A stretch of 64,000 nucleotides of DNA from Flavobacteriaceae bacterium YJPT1-3 (GTDB lineage Bacteria > Bacteroidota > Bacteroidia > Flavobacteriales > Flavobacteriaceae), in the NCBI GenBank assembly GCA_029866965.1, contig CP123444.1, positions 785,501 through 849,500 of the forward strand. The letters are read 5' to 3'. Positions 8,278 through 18,900 of this stretch are shown here, piece after piece. Below the pieces are notes generated by a model, which worked only from the letters and a program-made list of their open reading frames with translations, did no database searches and was not told the DNA's origin. The position numbers were made by a program, and so were the translations under genes. The stretch's first letter is position 1. Every line of letters begins with the position of its first letter.

Positions 8278-11061
8278 TTAGTCAGTTATTGTTTTATCAA
8301 ACACTTGATCAATGACCCGTTGATGACGGCGTTTTGAGCGGACTGCACTTCCCGCAGCCGGTGCCCCATAAAAGCGTCGACTGCAAATTCTGAATTTATG
8401 GGATTCTTCAAAATGCATGAGTAGATGGCCGTAAGCTCCCATATTGCGGGGTTCTTCCTGCGCCCAGACCATATCATCAGCCTGATCGTATTTCTTCATT
8501 ATGGATCGCATCTCTTCCTTAGGCAAGGGGAACAATTGCTCGACACGGACTAAAGCCATATCGTCGCGCCCATCTTCTTCCTTGCGTTCGAGCAGATCGT
8601 AATAAAATTTACCGGTGACAAAAACCAGGGTTTTTACTTTGTTCGCTTTCGCGGAAGCGTCATCGATCACCATCTGAAAACTCCCCTCGGCCAACTCTTC
8701 TTTGGTGCTGATCACTTTTGGATGGCGGAGCAAACTTTTAGGGGTAAAGACCACCAAAGGCTTGCGGAACGTGGCTTTCATTTGTCGGCGTAAGAGATGG
8801 AACAAATTGGCCGGTGTAGTGACATCGGCCACATACATATTGTCTTTGGCGCACAATTGAAGATAACGCTCCATGCGCGCACTGGAGTGCTCAGCTCCCT
8901 GCCCTTCATACCCATGGGGTAAGAATAGGGTCAGACCATTCTGGAGTTTCCACTTATCCTCAGCGGCAGATAAATATTGATCAAACATGATCTGGGCCCC
9001 ATTGCTGAAATCCCCAAACTGGGCTTCCCAGATGGTCAGTGTTCGCGGACTGGCCATGGCATACCCGTAATCAAATCCAACCACACCATATTCAGAGAGG
9101 AGGGAATTGTAGATCTGGAATTGCCCTTGTTCATCTGCAATATGATTATGCAATACAATCTCTTCTTCGCTGTCTTCTACTTTGACGACCGCATGGCGAT
9201 GCGAGAATGTACCGCGCTCGACATCCTGTCCGGTCATCCGAACATCGTAGCCTTCCTTAAGTAAAGAACCATAGGCCAGTAATTCTCCCATGCCCCAATC
9301 CAGCTTATTGTCCTCAAAGTACATCGTACGACGGGCTTCGATCAGCTTGGCGATTTTACGTAAGAATTTTTTATTCTCCGGCAATTGAGAGATGGCCTCA
9401 GCAATGGTATCCAATTCTTTTAACGGATAGGTCGTATCTATGGCTGCCATCATTTCGTCTTCCTGGGCAGGTTCAAAACCTTCCCATTCATCCTGCATAA
9501 TAGCCGTGATCTTGGTCTTATCCTCCTTACGGGACTCTTCAAGATTCTCTTCCAGTTTGTCTTTGTACTCCTGTTCGAGCTGCTTGACATAGCCCTCGTC
9601 AATCACTCCTTCTTCAATCAGTTTTTCTGCATAGATATCTCTTGGATTCTTATGCTTGGCGATGGCCTTGTACAACTTAGGCTGCGTAAAACGAGGTTCA
9701 TCCCCTTCGTTGTGACCGTATTTTCTATAGCCTAGCAGATCGATAAAGACATCGCGTCCAAACTCCATTCTGAAATCCAGGGCGAATAAAGCAGCATGAA
9801 CTACGGCTTCCGCATCATCTGCATTGACGTGTAGAACTGGAGAAAGCGTCACTTTACCGACATCCGTGCAATAGGTCGAGGATCGAGCGTCCAGATAATT
9901 GGTCGTAAACCCAATTTGATTATTGATCACAATGTGAATCGTACCCCCGGTTTTGTAAGCATCTAGTTGAGACATTTGAATGACCTCATACACCACTCCC
10001 TGTCCGGCGATAGCAGCATCTCCGTGCACCACGATGGGTAGCACACGAGAGCGTTTGGCATCGTGATGATGATCTTGTTTAGCCCGGGCAATCCCTTCTA
10101 CGACGGCGCCTACCGTCTCCAGGTGCGAAGGATTGGGCGCAATATTCAGATTGATCGCGGCCCCACTGTCAGTCACTCGCTTGGAAGTCCATCCCAGGTG
10201 GTATTTAACGTCTCCGTCAAAGACCTCCTGGTCGTAATCTTTACCGTCAAATTCTGAGAAAATGTCTTTTGGACTCTTGCCAAAGATGTTACTCAAGGTA
10301 CTCAGTCGACCCCGGTGGGCCATCCCCATGACAAAGTCTTCCACTCCTTTTTCTGCAGCATTTTCAATGATGGCATCCAAGGCGGGAATAAAGCTTTCCC
10401 CACCCTCTAGTGAGAATCGTTTTTGTCCCACATACTTGGTATGCAGGAAATTTTCAAAGGATACCGCTTCGTTTAACTTTCGAAGGATGTGTTTTTTCTG
10501 TTCTGCCGTAAAATCGGGCTGATTGTCGTTGACATTCAGCTTATTCTGGATCCACTGGATCTCATCCGGTTTCCGGATATACATGTATTCCACCCCGATC
10601 GAATCGCAATAGATGCGATTGAGATGGGATAAGATTTCGCGTAAGCTGGAAGAACCGATCCCTAGAATATCTCCCGCGTTGAAGACGGTGTCCAGATCCG
10701 ATTCATCCAAACCAAAATTTTCAATATCCAAGGTAGGGGTGTACTTTCGACGCTCCCGTACCGGATTGGTTTTCGTAAATAAATGACCACGAGTACGGTA
10801 TCCGTCGATCAGGCGAACGACCTGAAATTCCTTTTTCATGCCCTCAGTGACCCGGATCTGTCCGTTCTCAGAAAAGGCCGTATCCTGAATAGGTACGGGG
10901 ACATCGACGGCTTGATCTTGCTGGTTCTCCATTCCAAAATCGAAGCCCTGGAAGAACGCACGCCAACTAGGCTCTACGCTGTCCGGATTTTGAAGGTATT
11001 TATCGTACAATTCCGCATAAAAAGATGTCGATGCGGCATTCAGAAAAGAATATGGATCCAT
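8278..11061 (-). CDS. sucA: 2-oxoglutarate dehydrogenase E1 component (thiamine diphosphate-dependent)
   Basis: This 927-residue protein shows the E1o N-terminal tail (SFLNAASTSFYAELYDKY, needed for E2 docking in other species). It also has the ThDP/Mg site (HGDAAIAGQGVVYEV followed by INNQIGFTT), GHRGRLS-like MAHRGRLSTL, and the C-terminal transketolase-type domain with LPHGYEGQG. Length agrees with the family (about 930). It decarboxylates 2-oxoglutarate and passes the succinyl group to the lipoyl of the E2 encoded directly downstream. A TATTTTTG element lies 39-46 bp upstream. A near copy of the iterated palindrome (8644-8659) encodes ASAKA in a poorly conserved region. Confidence 0.96.
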   Translation of the reverse strand: MDPYSFLNAASTSFYAELYDKYLQNPDSVEPSWRAFFQGFDFGMENQQDQAVDVPVPIQDTAFSENGQIRVTEGMKKEFQVVRLIDGYRTRGHLFTKTNPVRERRKYTPTLDIENFGLDESDLDTVFNAGDILGIGSSSLREILSHLNRIYCDSIGVEYMYIRKPDEIQWIQNKLNVNDNQPDFTAEQKKHILRKLNEAVSFENFLHTKYVGQKRFSLEGGESFIPALDAIIENAAEKGVEDFVMGMAHRGRLSTLSNIFGKSPKDIFSEFDGKDYDQEVFDGDVKYHLGWTSKRVTDSGAAINLNIAPNPSHLETVGAVVEGIARAKQDHHHDAKRSRVLPIVVHGDAAIAGQGVVYEVIQMSQLDAYKTGGTIHIVINNQIGFTTNYLDARSSTYCTDVGKVTLSPVLHVNADDAEAVVHAALFALDFRMEFGRDVFIDLLGYRKYGHNEGDEPRFTQPKLYKAIAKHKNPRDIYAEKLIEEGVIDEGYVKQLEQEYKDKLEENLEESRKEDKTKITAIMQDEWEGFEPAQEDEMMAAIDTTYPLKELDTIAEAISQLPENKKFLRKIAKLIEARRTMYFEDNKLDWGMGELLAYGSLLKEGYDVRMTGQDVERGTFSHRHAVVKVEDSEEEIVLHNHIADEQGQFQIYNSLLSEYGVVGFDYGYAMASPRTLTIWEAQFGDFSNGAQIMFDQYLSAAEDKWKLQNGLTLFLPHGYEGQGAEHSSARMERYLQLCAKDNMYVADVTTPANLFHLLRRQMKATFRKPLVVFTPKSLLRHPKVISTKEELAEGSFQMVIDDASAKANKVKTLVFVTGKFYYDLLERKEEDGRDDMALVRVEQLFPLPKEEMRSIMKKYDQADDMVWAQEEPRNMGAYGHLLMHFEESHKFRICSRRFYGAPAAGSAVRSKRRHQRVIDQVFDKTITD

Positions 11062-11099
11062 TATGTGGTTTTCGCGGTCTGTTTGAGACTTTTGAAAGA

Positions 11100-11107
11100 C
11101 AAAAATA
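11100..11107 (-). promoter_or_regulatory. -7 element for the sucA-odhB operon (TATTTTTG)
   Basis: On the reverse strand TATTTTTG matches TAnnTTTG and would start a transcript about 30 bp before the sucA ATG at 11061. A -33 element was not identified with confidence. Confidence 0.55.
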
Positions 11108-11183
11108 CAATAATTAACATTTTGACCGAGGGCTTTTATTATATTTATAACAGTCCTTAGCCCGTATAAAATCAGCCGTAATC

Positions 11184-11705
11184 ATGCTTAAACTACACCT
11201 TCTGCTGTTTCTTTTTCTTTCCATACCCATAACCTCAATCGCACAATCAAGACCCACTACCTACGATGCCGCTAATTTTTGGAGTAAGGTGCGATTTGGC
11301 GGAGGTGTCGGATTAAATTTTGGGAATGGCTTCTTCAGCGGGACCTTGGCCCCTAGCGCGGTTTACGAGGTGAATCCCTATTTCGCGGTGGGACCCGGAC
11401 TTAATTTTTCCTACGTTTCAGACAATCAGTTCAAAAGCACCATCTACGGCGGGAGTGTGATCGCTTTGGCAAATCCCTTTCGCGAGGTACAGCTTTCAGC
11501 TGAGCTGGAGCAGCTGCGTGTTAATCAACGTATAGAGACTACACAAGGAGACTTCACCGATAATTTCTGGAACACAGCGCTTTTTCTTGGTGCGGGCTAC
11601 CGCACGAGTTTCGCCACAGTTGGCATCCGCTACAATGTGCTTTTTGAAGAAAATGAAGGCATTTATGCCAACGCCTGGCAGCCTTTTGTACGTTTTTATT
11701 TTTAA
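11184..11705 (+). CDS. Small secreted, outer-membrane beta-barrel-like protein
   Basis: The 173 residues begin with a signal peptide (LLLFLFLSIPITSIAQ). Alternating aromatic/glycine strands follow (FGGGVGLNFGNGFF, YFAVGPGLNFSYV, LFLGAGYRTSFATVGIRYNVLF), ending in a terminal Phe (VRFYF), as outer-membrane barrels do. Eight short strands are plausible. It is divergent from sucA and its stop directly abuts the stop of the prenyl synthase gene. Homologues beside sucA are, to my memory, sometimes named alpha-ketoglutarate decarboxylase; nothing in the sequence supports that name. Function unknown. Confidence 0.75.
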   Translation: MLKLHLLLFLFLSIPITSIAQSRPTTYDAANFWSKVRFGGGVGLNFGNGFFSGTLAPSAVYEVNPYFAVGPGLNFSYVSDNQFKSTIYGGSVIALANPFREVQLSAELEQLRVNQRIETTQGDFTDNFWNTALFLGAGYRTSFATVGIRYNVLFEENEGIYANAWQPFVRFYF

Positions 11706-12680
11706 TCAGACGTTTCTTTGCATCAACTGCTCCCCAAACGCACGTAATTGATCTTTACTCTCCTGGCTTATGTTGATCTCGTTGAGGACCGCAAATGCTT
11801 TCTCGGTGTATCGCTCTATTTCCTCCCGCGTGGCCTGTGCCGCTCCAGTACTTTCGAACTGCTGCTTGACCGTGGCGATCTTTTCCGTGGCATCGGCTGG
11901 ATTGATGGAGAATAGGTGACGAAGGGCTGCAGCATCTTCTTCATCGGCGCGCTCCAAAGCGGTCAGGTACAAAAAGGTTTTTTTATTCTCGATGATGTCC
12001 CCTCCTACTTGCTTGCCAAAAGTTTCCGGATCGCCAAAGGCATCCAGATAATCATCCTGCAATTGAAAGGCGATGCCTAGGTTGCGCCCAAATTCATAGA
12101 TGAGTTCGCAACAGCGCTTGGAGGCTCCCGCGACTATGCCACCCATCTGCAGGGCAGCGGCCACCAACACGGCCGTTTTAAACTCGATCATCTTCAGGTA
12201 TTCGGGCAGGGTCACATCTTCCCGGGTTTCAAAATCGATATCGTATTGTTGCCCTTCACACACCTCTAAGGCCGTCTTACTAAAGAGCATGGCCAACTGG
12301 CGAAAGGTTTCCCCCTCATAATTTTCAAACAACTGATACGCCTTGATCAGCATGGCGTCACCGGAAAGGATCCCCGTATTGATATCCCAGCGCTCATGTA
12401 CGGTACTGGAACCCCTCCGCAATGGAGCATCATCCATAATGTCGTCATGAATAAGACTGAAATTATGGAATACCTCAACGGCCAGGGCGGCGTCAAGGGC
12501 TTTCTGGTAAGGGCTGCCGAAGATCTCGCAAGCCATCAAGGTAAGTACCGGACGTAAACGCTTACCCCCCAAATGAAGTATATAGTGAATAGGTTCATAC
12601 AAATTAACCGGTTCCTGAGGTGGAAACCGATCTTTCATATAATCAGAGATCAGCGTTGAATAGGTAGCAACGTCACGCAT
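11706..12680 (-). CDS. Polyprenyl diphosphate synthase
   Basis: The 324 residues carry the first Asp-rich motif SLIHDDIMDDAPLRRG (about residue 75) and the second, QLQDDYLDAFGD (about residue 205). These bind Mg-diphosphate in trans-isoprenyl synthases. Around them are the expected GGKRLRP and GQQYDIDFE segments. It condenses isopentenyl units to a C15 or longer chain. The residues before the first motif (AVEVFHNFS) do not by themselves fix chain length, so no symbol is given. dxs, the first enzyme of the same pathway, is about 10 kb away. Its 3' end touches the convergent barrel gene without a gap. Confidence 0.92.
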   Translation of the reverse strand: MRDVATYSTLISDYMKDRFPPQEPVNLYEPIHYILHLGGKRLRPVLTLMACEIFGSPYQKALDAALAVEVFHNFSLIHDDIMDDAPLRRGSSTVHERWDINTGILSGDAMLIKAYQLFENYEGETFRQLAMLFSKTALEVCEGQQYDIDFETREDVTLPEYLKMIEFKTAVLVAAALQMGGIVAGASKRCCELIYEFGRNLGIAFQLQDDYLDAFGDPETFGKQVGGDIIENKKTFLYLTALERADEEDAAALRHLFSINPADATEKIATVKQQFESTGAAQATREEIERYTEKAFAVLNEINISQESKDQLRAFGEQLMQRNV

Positions 12681-12778
12681 AAAGCAGTTTTGAGGCTAAA
12701 ATAGGGCAAGTGATTAGAACTAAGAGGCAGGCGACCGCACTTTACCGCTCTAATAAATTGTTAAATTTTCGTAAAACT

Positions 12779-12810
12779 TAGGAAACTATTTTAGTTTTCA
12801 AAGTTTCCTA
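12779..12810. promoter_or_regulatory. Candidate TetR operator (inverted repeat)
   Basis: TAGGAAACT (12779-12787) and AGTTTCCTA (12802-12810) are perfect 9-bp arms separated by 14 bp. The right arm ends 3 bp before the -7 element of the TetR-efflux operon, so binding would block polymerase. The site suits an autorepressing TetR dimer pair; this is inference from position. Confidence 0.65.
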
Positions 12811-12813
12811 TGT

Positions 12814-12821
12814 TACATTTG
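12814..12821 (+). promoter_or_regulatory. -7 element of the efflux operon (TACATTTG)
   Basis: TACATTTG fits TAnnTTTG and ends 9 bp before the ATG at 12831. This also argues against the in-frame ATG at 12810, which would lie upstream of transcription. Confidence 0.7.
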
Positions 12822-12830
12822 CATTCGCTT

Positions 12831-13436
12831 ATGAAAGAACAAATACGAGAATCTGCAACTGAACTGTTTCTAAATCTGGGATTTAAAGCAGTGACCATGG
12901 ATGATATCGCCCAGCAGATGGCCATCAGTAAAAAAACTATCTACAGCCACTACTCCAATAAAACGGCTTTGGTGGAAGATTCGGTAGCCCATCTGTTTCA
13001 GGGCATCTGCTGCGGTATTGATCATATACTGGAGTACGAAAAGAACCCTATTGAAGAGCTGTACGACATCAAAAAGTACGTGATTCAGCATTTAAAAGGG
13101 GAAAAATCTTCACCCATCCAACAATTGCATAAGTACTATCCTCAGGTCCATGCCCAACTGCTGAAACGGCAATTTGAATACATGCAGGACTGCATGCTCA
13201 AGAACATCAATCGCGGGATCAAGGACGGCCTCTTCCGGGATAACCTCGATATAGAATTTGTTTCCCGCATCTATTTCATCGGAATGACCGGAATTAAGGA
13301 TCAAAACCTCTTTCCTACTGACAAGTTCCCCTCTGCTGAATTGCACGAACAGTACCTGGAATACCATCTACGCGGTATCGTAACCCCAAAAGGACGAAGC
13401 GTACTCAATCAAATCATTCACTCCAACCAAGAATAA
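12831..13436 (+). CDS. TetR/AcrR family transcriptional regulator of the efflux operon
   Basis: From the ATG at 12831 the product has 201 residues. The N-terminal helix-turn-helix is clear (ATELFLNLGFKAVTMDDIAQQ, then MAISKKTIYSHYSNKTALVED). The C-terminal region is a ligand-binding, all-helical domain with no obvious close relative. It is the first gene of a four-gene efflux operon: its TAA overlaps the ATG of the TolC gene (TAATG), giving translational coupling. A 32-bp inverted repeat at the promoter is the likely operator. I infer repression of the operon that is relieved by a pump substrate. Confidence 0.9.
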   Translation: MKEQIRESATELFLNLGFKAVTMDDIAQQMAISKKTIYSHYSNKTALVEDSVAHLFQGICCGIDHILEYEKNPIEELYDIKKYVIQHLKGEKSSPIQQLHKYYPQVHAQLLKRQFEYMQDCMLKNINRGIKDGLFRDNLDIEFVSRIYFIGMTGIKDQNLFPTDKFPSAELHEQYLEYHLRGIVTPKGRSVLNQIIHSNQE

Positions 13437-14809
13437 TGAAACATTTACTCTACCTACTGGTCGTTGTTCTCGCTTTCGCGAAAGCAGAAGCACAAGAACC
13501 CATGCCTCAACAGCGCTATAGCTTCAATCTGGAGGAAGCCATCGCTTTTGCCATTGATAGCAATTACACCGCCATCAATGCCCGACGCGACATCGCCAAG
13601 GCCCTAAAACAAAAATGGGAAACTACGGCGACCGGTTTGCCGCAGATCAATGCAAACATTGATTATCAAAATCAATTAAAACAGCCGGTGACCTTGATTC
13701 CCGGTGAGCTTACCGGCGGAGAACCGGGCACTTTTGTTCCGGTGGTCTTTGGCGTACAACAAAGCGCTAACCTGACCGCTACCCTTTCTCAGCTCATCTT
13801 TGATGGATCGTATCTGGTCGCCTTACAGGCTTCAGCCGCCTTTCTTCGCTTTTCCGACAATGCCGCTGAAAAAACGGCGCTGGAAGTGCGCAAAGGAGTG
13901 ATCAATGCTTACGGAGGTGTACTATTGACCCAAGAAAACATTCGGATCCTTGAAAAGAACATCGAGACCCTAGAGAAAAATCTATTCGAAACCCGAAAGA
14001 TCTATGAAAATGGTCTGGCCGAAGAAGAAGATGTTGAACAACTGCAAATCACTTCGAGTCAACTCCAAAATCAACTCAACAATGCGAGACGACAGGAGGA
14101 GATCGCCAAGCAAATGCTCAACTTAGCCTTGGGTATCCCTGTAGAGACCCTCGTGCTCCTAGAGGATGATTTGGAAGCCTTAGCGATGGAGAACATCACT
14201 CTTTCCTTAATGGATCAGAATCTCAATTACGAAGAGAATATCGATTATAAAATCGCCTACAATCTGACCGAGCAACGGGAGCTCGAGGCCAAATTGGAAA
14301 AAAGCAAGGCCTTGCCAACCCTCAGCGGCTTTATCAATTACGGCACCTCTGCTTTTGACGATGAGTTCGTCTTTTTCGACAGCGACACACGTTGGTTTCA
14401 ATCGTCCATCGTTGGGGTCAACATGAGCATTCCTATTTTCAGCTCCCTGCAACGCACTGCACGAACCCAACGTGCTGAAATCGCTCTGGATCAGGCACAG
14501 ACCGATTTGGAACAAACCATTCAGGAGATCAACCTGAGTCTGAATACCGCCCGCAGTGACTATCGTTTTGCGATTGAAAATTATGAAACCAGCAAGCGCA
14601 ATCTGCAATTGGCAGAGCGTATAGAGAATAAAAATCAGATCAAATTTACCGAAGGGATTGGCTCCAGCTTTGACCTTCGCCAGGCTCAGGTACAATTGTA
14701 TACCGCACAGCAAGAATTGCTTCAAGCGATGCTGAATGTCATTCAGGCTAAGGCAGAACTGGAAACCATTTTAAATCTACCCAACCTCAACATCACGATT
14801 CAAAACTAA
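13436..14809 (+). CDS. TolC family outer-membrane efflux protein
   Basis: The 457 residues have a signal peptide ending LAFAKAEAQ. In it an exact copy of the window's 14-bp palindrome encodes AFAKA. Two copies of a long helical hairpin rich in Asn, Gln and Glu follow, with the conserved start NLEEAIAFAIDSNYTAINA and repeated AxADY/SDYRFAIENYE-type helices. That is the trimeric channel fold of TolC. It would form the outer-membrane exit duct for the adaptor and RND pump encoded directly downstream (4 bp to the next gene). Confidence 0.92.
   Translation: MKHLLYLLVVVLAFAKAEAQEPMPQQRYSFNLEEAIAFAIDSNYTAINARRDIAKALKQKWETTATGLPQINANIDYQNQLKQPVTLIPGELTGGEPGTFVPVVFGVQQSANLTATLSQLIFDGSYLVALQASAAFLRFSDNAAEKTALEVRKGVINAYGGVLLTQENIRILEKNIETLEKNLFETRKIYENGLAEEEDVEQLQITSSQLQNQLNNARRQEEIAKQMLNLALGIPVETLVLLEDDLEALAMENITLSLMDQNLNYEENIDYKIAYNLTEQRELEAKLEKSKALPTLSGFINYGTSAFDDEFVFFDSDTRWFQSSIVGVNMSIPIFSSLQRTARTQRAEIALDQAQTDLEQTIQEINLSLNTARSDYRFAIENYETSKRNLQLAERIENKNQIKFTEGIGSSFDLRQAQVQLYTAQQELLQAMLNVIQAKAELETILNLPNLNITIQN
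13472..13485. repeat. Exact iterated palindrome in the TolC signal peptide
   Basis: GCTTTCGCGAAAGC, read as AFAKA near the signal cleavage region. Confidence 0.95.
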
Positions 14810-14813
14810 GACC

Positions 14814-15995
14814 ATGAAAAAATACTTTCTCCTTTTCCTTTTAACCGCAGGCCTCTTCGCATGTGGTGACGATAAAAAGAACGCTACGGAAACCGTCATT
14901 GAAAACGGTGATCTCTCGGCCATGCGAACCAAACGCAGCGAGGTGGTTGCACAGCGGGAAGCACTCAACGAAGAGATCGCAATGTTAGACCAGGCCATTG
15001 CCGCCAAGGACACCAACAAAAAATTACCCCTGGTCAACACCATCACGGTACACGACACGTTGTTTAAACACTACGTAGAAATTCAGGGAAGCGTGACCAC
15101 CAAGCAAAACGTGATCGTTTATCCGGAATTCGCCGGAACCCTGACGCGGGTGTATGTCAAGGAAGGACAACGCGTCAGCAAGGGGCAGATCCTTGCTAAA
15201 ATAGATGATGGAGGCCTAAGTAGTCAATTGGCCCAACTCGAGGTTCAGGCCGCGCTGGCCAAAACCACGTTTGAGCGCCAGCAGCGTCTTTGGGAGCAGC
15301 AGATTGGCTCTGAAATTCAGTATTTACAAGCCAAGGCCAATTACGAAGCTCAGCAAAATGCAGTCGCTCAGCTGAAAAGTCAAATCGCCAAGACCACGGT
15401 CACGGCTCCCTTCTCCGGGATCGTTGATGATGTGATCACCGAGCAAGGTACGGTAGTGACCCCAGGTGCCAATCAATTATTTCGGATCGTGAATCTACAG
15501 GACATGTACCTGGAAGCGGAAGTTCCGGAAACTTACATCGCTCGTGTGGACGAAGGCAGCGAAGTTGAAGTCTATTTTCCGGTCTTGAACAAGACCATTG
15601 CCAGTACCGTTCGCGAAACCGGGAATTTCATCAATCCCAGTAATCGTGCGTTCGGTATTGAGGTGGCGGTCCCCAATAACGATCAGCAGATCAAACCGAA
15701 TTTGACCGCTCAATTACGGATCAACGACTACACCAACACCAATGCCATATTAGTACCGCAAAGCGTGATCTCTGAAAATGCCGAGGGGGAACAGTACGTG
15801 TTCCTCGCTGAAGAAAAAGAAAGTGCAGCAGGTGATCAAACCTTAGCGGTGGCCCGACGGGTCACGGTGACTACGGGGAAGACACAGGGAGACTTTGTAG
15901 AGATCTTAACGGGCATCCCAACCGGTGCACGGGTCATCAAAGAAGGAGCGCGAAGTGTTAAAGACGGACAAGAGGTAGAAATCTCAAACCAATAA
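14814..15995 (+). CDS. RND efflux periplasmic adaptor lipoprotein (HlyD/AcrA family)
   Basis: The 393-residue protein starts with a lipoprotein signal (LLTAGLFAC). A short coiled region (MRTKRSEVVAQREALNEEI) precedes the barrel-sandwich half motif GTLTRVYVKEGQRVSKGQILAKID. A helical hairpin (about 135-185) comes next, and then the second half-motif TTVTAPFSGIVDDV. Beta-barrel and membrane-proximal domains complete it (EGEQYVFLAEE, VTTGKTQGDFVEI). It bridges the inner-membrane pump to the TolC-type channel. It is 4 bp from each neighbour, so all are co-translated. Confidence 0.93.
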   Translation: MKKYFLLFLLTAGLFACGDDKKNATETVIENGDLSAMRTKRSEVVAQREALNEEIAMLDQAIAAKDTNKKLPLVNTITVHDTLFKHYVEIQGSVTTKQNVIVYPEFAGTLTRVYVKEGQRVSKGQILAKIDDGGLSSQLAQLEVQAALAKTTFERQQRLWEQQIGSEIQYLQAKANYEAQQNAVAQLKSQIAKTTVTAPFSGIVDDVITEQGTVVTPGANQLFRIVNLQDMYLEAEVPETYIARVDEGSEVEVYFPVLNKTIASTVRETGNFINPSNRAFGIEVAVPNNDQQIKPNLTAQLRINDYTNTNAILVPQSVISENAEGEQYVFLAEEKESAAGDQTLAVARRVTVTTGKTQGDFVEILTGIPTGARVIKEGARSVKDGQEVEISNQ

Positions 15996-15998
15996 ATC

Positions 15999-18900
15999 AT
16001 GGGAGCAAAGAACAAAAAACAAGTCGATAAAGAATTCTGGCTCTCTTCCTGGGCCATTGATAATCCAACGGTCATCTATGTGATGATGGGATTGTTCCTG
16101 ATCTTCGGGCTCTCCGCCTATTTCAGCATGCCCCGGGAAAATTTTCCGGAGATCAACGAAACCAAGATCTACATCAGTGCCCCCTATCCCGGAAATACTG
16201 CGGAAGATATTGAACGACTGATCACTGATCCCCTGGAAGTTCGCTTAAAGAACCTCAGCGGAGTAGTCGAGATCCTTTCCACTTCGCAAGAAGACTATGC
16301 CATCATCACCGTAGAATTTGATGAGGACATGGAGGTGGAAAATGCCAAGCAGAAGGTCAAAGACGAGGTCGATACGGAGAAAGCCAATGAGGACTGGCCC
16401 ACGTTTAACGGGGCCAAAGTGGAACCCAATGTGTTCGATCTGAGTATTTCGGAAGAAACGCCTATTCTGAACATCAATATCACCGGCGACTATCCGGTGG
16501 ATAAGCTTAAAGACTTCGCCGAATACCTGGAAGACGAGATCGAAGATTTACCGGAGATCAAGCAGGTGGACATCCGTGGAGCGCAGGAAAAAGAAGTGGA
16601 AGTAGCGGTCGATATTTATAAAATGACCGCGGCCAAAGTCAGTTTTGACGATATTCTTAACGCGATTCGCGGAGGCAATATGACCATGTCTGCGGGCAAC
16701 CTGATCCAGTCCGGCCAGCGCCGAACCATCCGTATCCTGGGGGAAGTGGAAGACCCCGGCCAACTCAATAATTTTGTGGTCAAATCGCAAGATGGCGCTG
16801 TCTATCTCAGGGATATTGCAGAAGTGCGTTTTAAGGAAGAAGACAAAACCACTTACGCCCGTGAATATGGAGAGAGCGTAGTGATGCTCGACGTCAAGAA
16901 ACGCTCGGGTAAGAACATGGTGGCCGCTGTTGAAAAAATCGATCTGATTCTGGCTGAAGCCGAAGCCACCGGTGTGTTCCCACCGGATGTGCAGATCACC
17001 AAAGCCAACGATCAGAGCGCCAAGACCATCAACCAGGTGAACGATCTGGTCAACAACATCATCTTCGGGATCATACTCGTAGTCACCGTACTCATGTTCT
17101 TTTTGGGCTTCCGCAACGCCCTGTTCGTAGGGTTTGCGATCCCCATGTCGATGTTCATGTCTTTTATGATCTTGCAGTTACTGGGTTATACCATGAACAC
17201 CATGATCCTGTTTGCCCTGATCATGGGATTGGGAATGATGGTAGACAACGGGATCGTTGTGGTCGAGAACGTGTACCGTCTTATGGACGAAGAAGGCATG
17301 TCACGAATTCAGGCCGCCAAAAAAGGGATTGGGGAGATCGCCTTCCCCATCATCATCTCTACAGCGACTACCGTGGCCGCCTTTGTGCCTCTGGGTCTCT
17401 GGCCGGGGATCATGGGAGAATTCATGATCTACTTCCCGATTACCCTATCGGTCGTATTGGGCTCCTCCCTGTTTGTAGCCATCTTTTTCAACTCTCTGCT
17501 CGTTTCTCGATTCATGAAGGTGGAAGAGGAAGAGCTTTCGCGAAAGCGACTCCTTCGAATTACCGCGATCATGGCCGGTCTGGGTGTGTTCATTCTCTTG
17601 GTTGGAGGCCCGGTACGCGGTTTGGGCACCTTGCTTATATTCTCAGCGGGCTTAATGTGGGCCTACAAATACTTCATTCGAGGGGCCGCAGAGCGTTTCC
17701 AAAAGAAAACCCTGGTACGTCTGGAAAACCGATACCGCAGCTTTCTGGCCTGGGCACTCAGAGGATGGAGGCCTACCCTGTTCGTCAGCGGTACTTTTGT
17801 CCTCCTATTCGTAGTATTTGGACTTTTTGGCTGGTCTATTGAATCCAAACGAACCAGTATTGAATTTTTTCCGGACAATAAGCCCAATCAGATCATTGTC
17901 TATATCGAATATCCGGAAGGTACAGCCATTGACAAGACCAATCAGCTGACCAAAGACATTGAGCGTCGGGTGTATGACATCATCAGTCAGGATATGTACA
18001 TGGAAGACGGCGAGAATATTTTGGTCGAGTCGGCTGTATCTCAGGTGGGCGAAGGTGCAGGAAATCCCCAGACGGATGGAGGAAGTGCAGCAGAAATGCC
18101 TCATCGAGCCAAGATCACCGCTTCCATGCGGGAATACAAATACCGGGATGGCCTGGATTCGGAAAAGTTGCGCGCTAAAGTGCAACAGGCGCTTAAAGGC
18201 ATTTATCCCGGAGTCGCTATTTCTGTAGAGAAAGATCCTGTAGGTCCGCCGGCCGGTGCGCCCATCAATATCGAGTTGGAAGGAAGAGATTATGACGAAC
18301 TTATCGCTACCGCCGAGGCTATGCGCAACTACATCAGTGCGAAGAATATCCCAGGCATCGATGAGTTGAAACTGGACGTCAATAAGGGAAAACCGGCCAT
18401 GCAGGTGGTGGTTGATCGGGAAAAAGCCGGTGAACTCGGGGTTTCCGCGGGGCAGGTGGGTACTCAATTGCGCCGCGCACTCTTTGGAGAAAAAGCGGGT
18501 ATCTATAAGAAAGATGGGGATGATTACGACATCTACGTACGCTTCAACGAAGACGATCGCTACAACACCAGTTTATTATTCAATCAGAACATTACATTTC
18601 GCGATCCTGCTACCGGCCAATTGAAAGAAATTCCGGTATCAGCGGTCGCTTCTCAGCGCAATACTTCCGGATTTAGCGCCATCAAACACCGCGACACCAA
18701 GCGGGTGGTCACCGTGTACTCTGCGTTGGCTCCTGGCTTTGTGGACGCCGGTGCTGTAGTCGCTCAGATCCAAAATGAGATGAAGAGTTTTGATGGGGTT
18801 CCCAATGACATTTCCATTGATTATACGGGACAAATTGAAGAACAAAACAAGCAGCAGGAATTCTTAAACGGAGCCTTTTTGGCCGGTTTGGGTCTGATCA

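Noticed and set aside
12810-12830. Earlier ATG for the TetR gene
   Set aside because: It lies upstream of the -7 element and within the operator, so it would not be transcribed.
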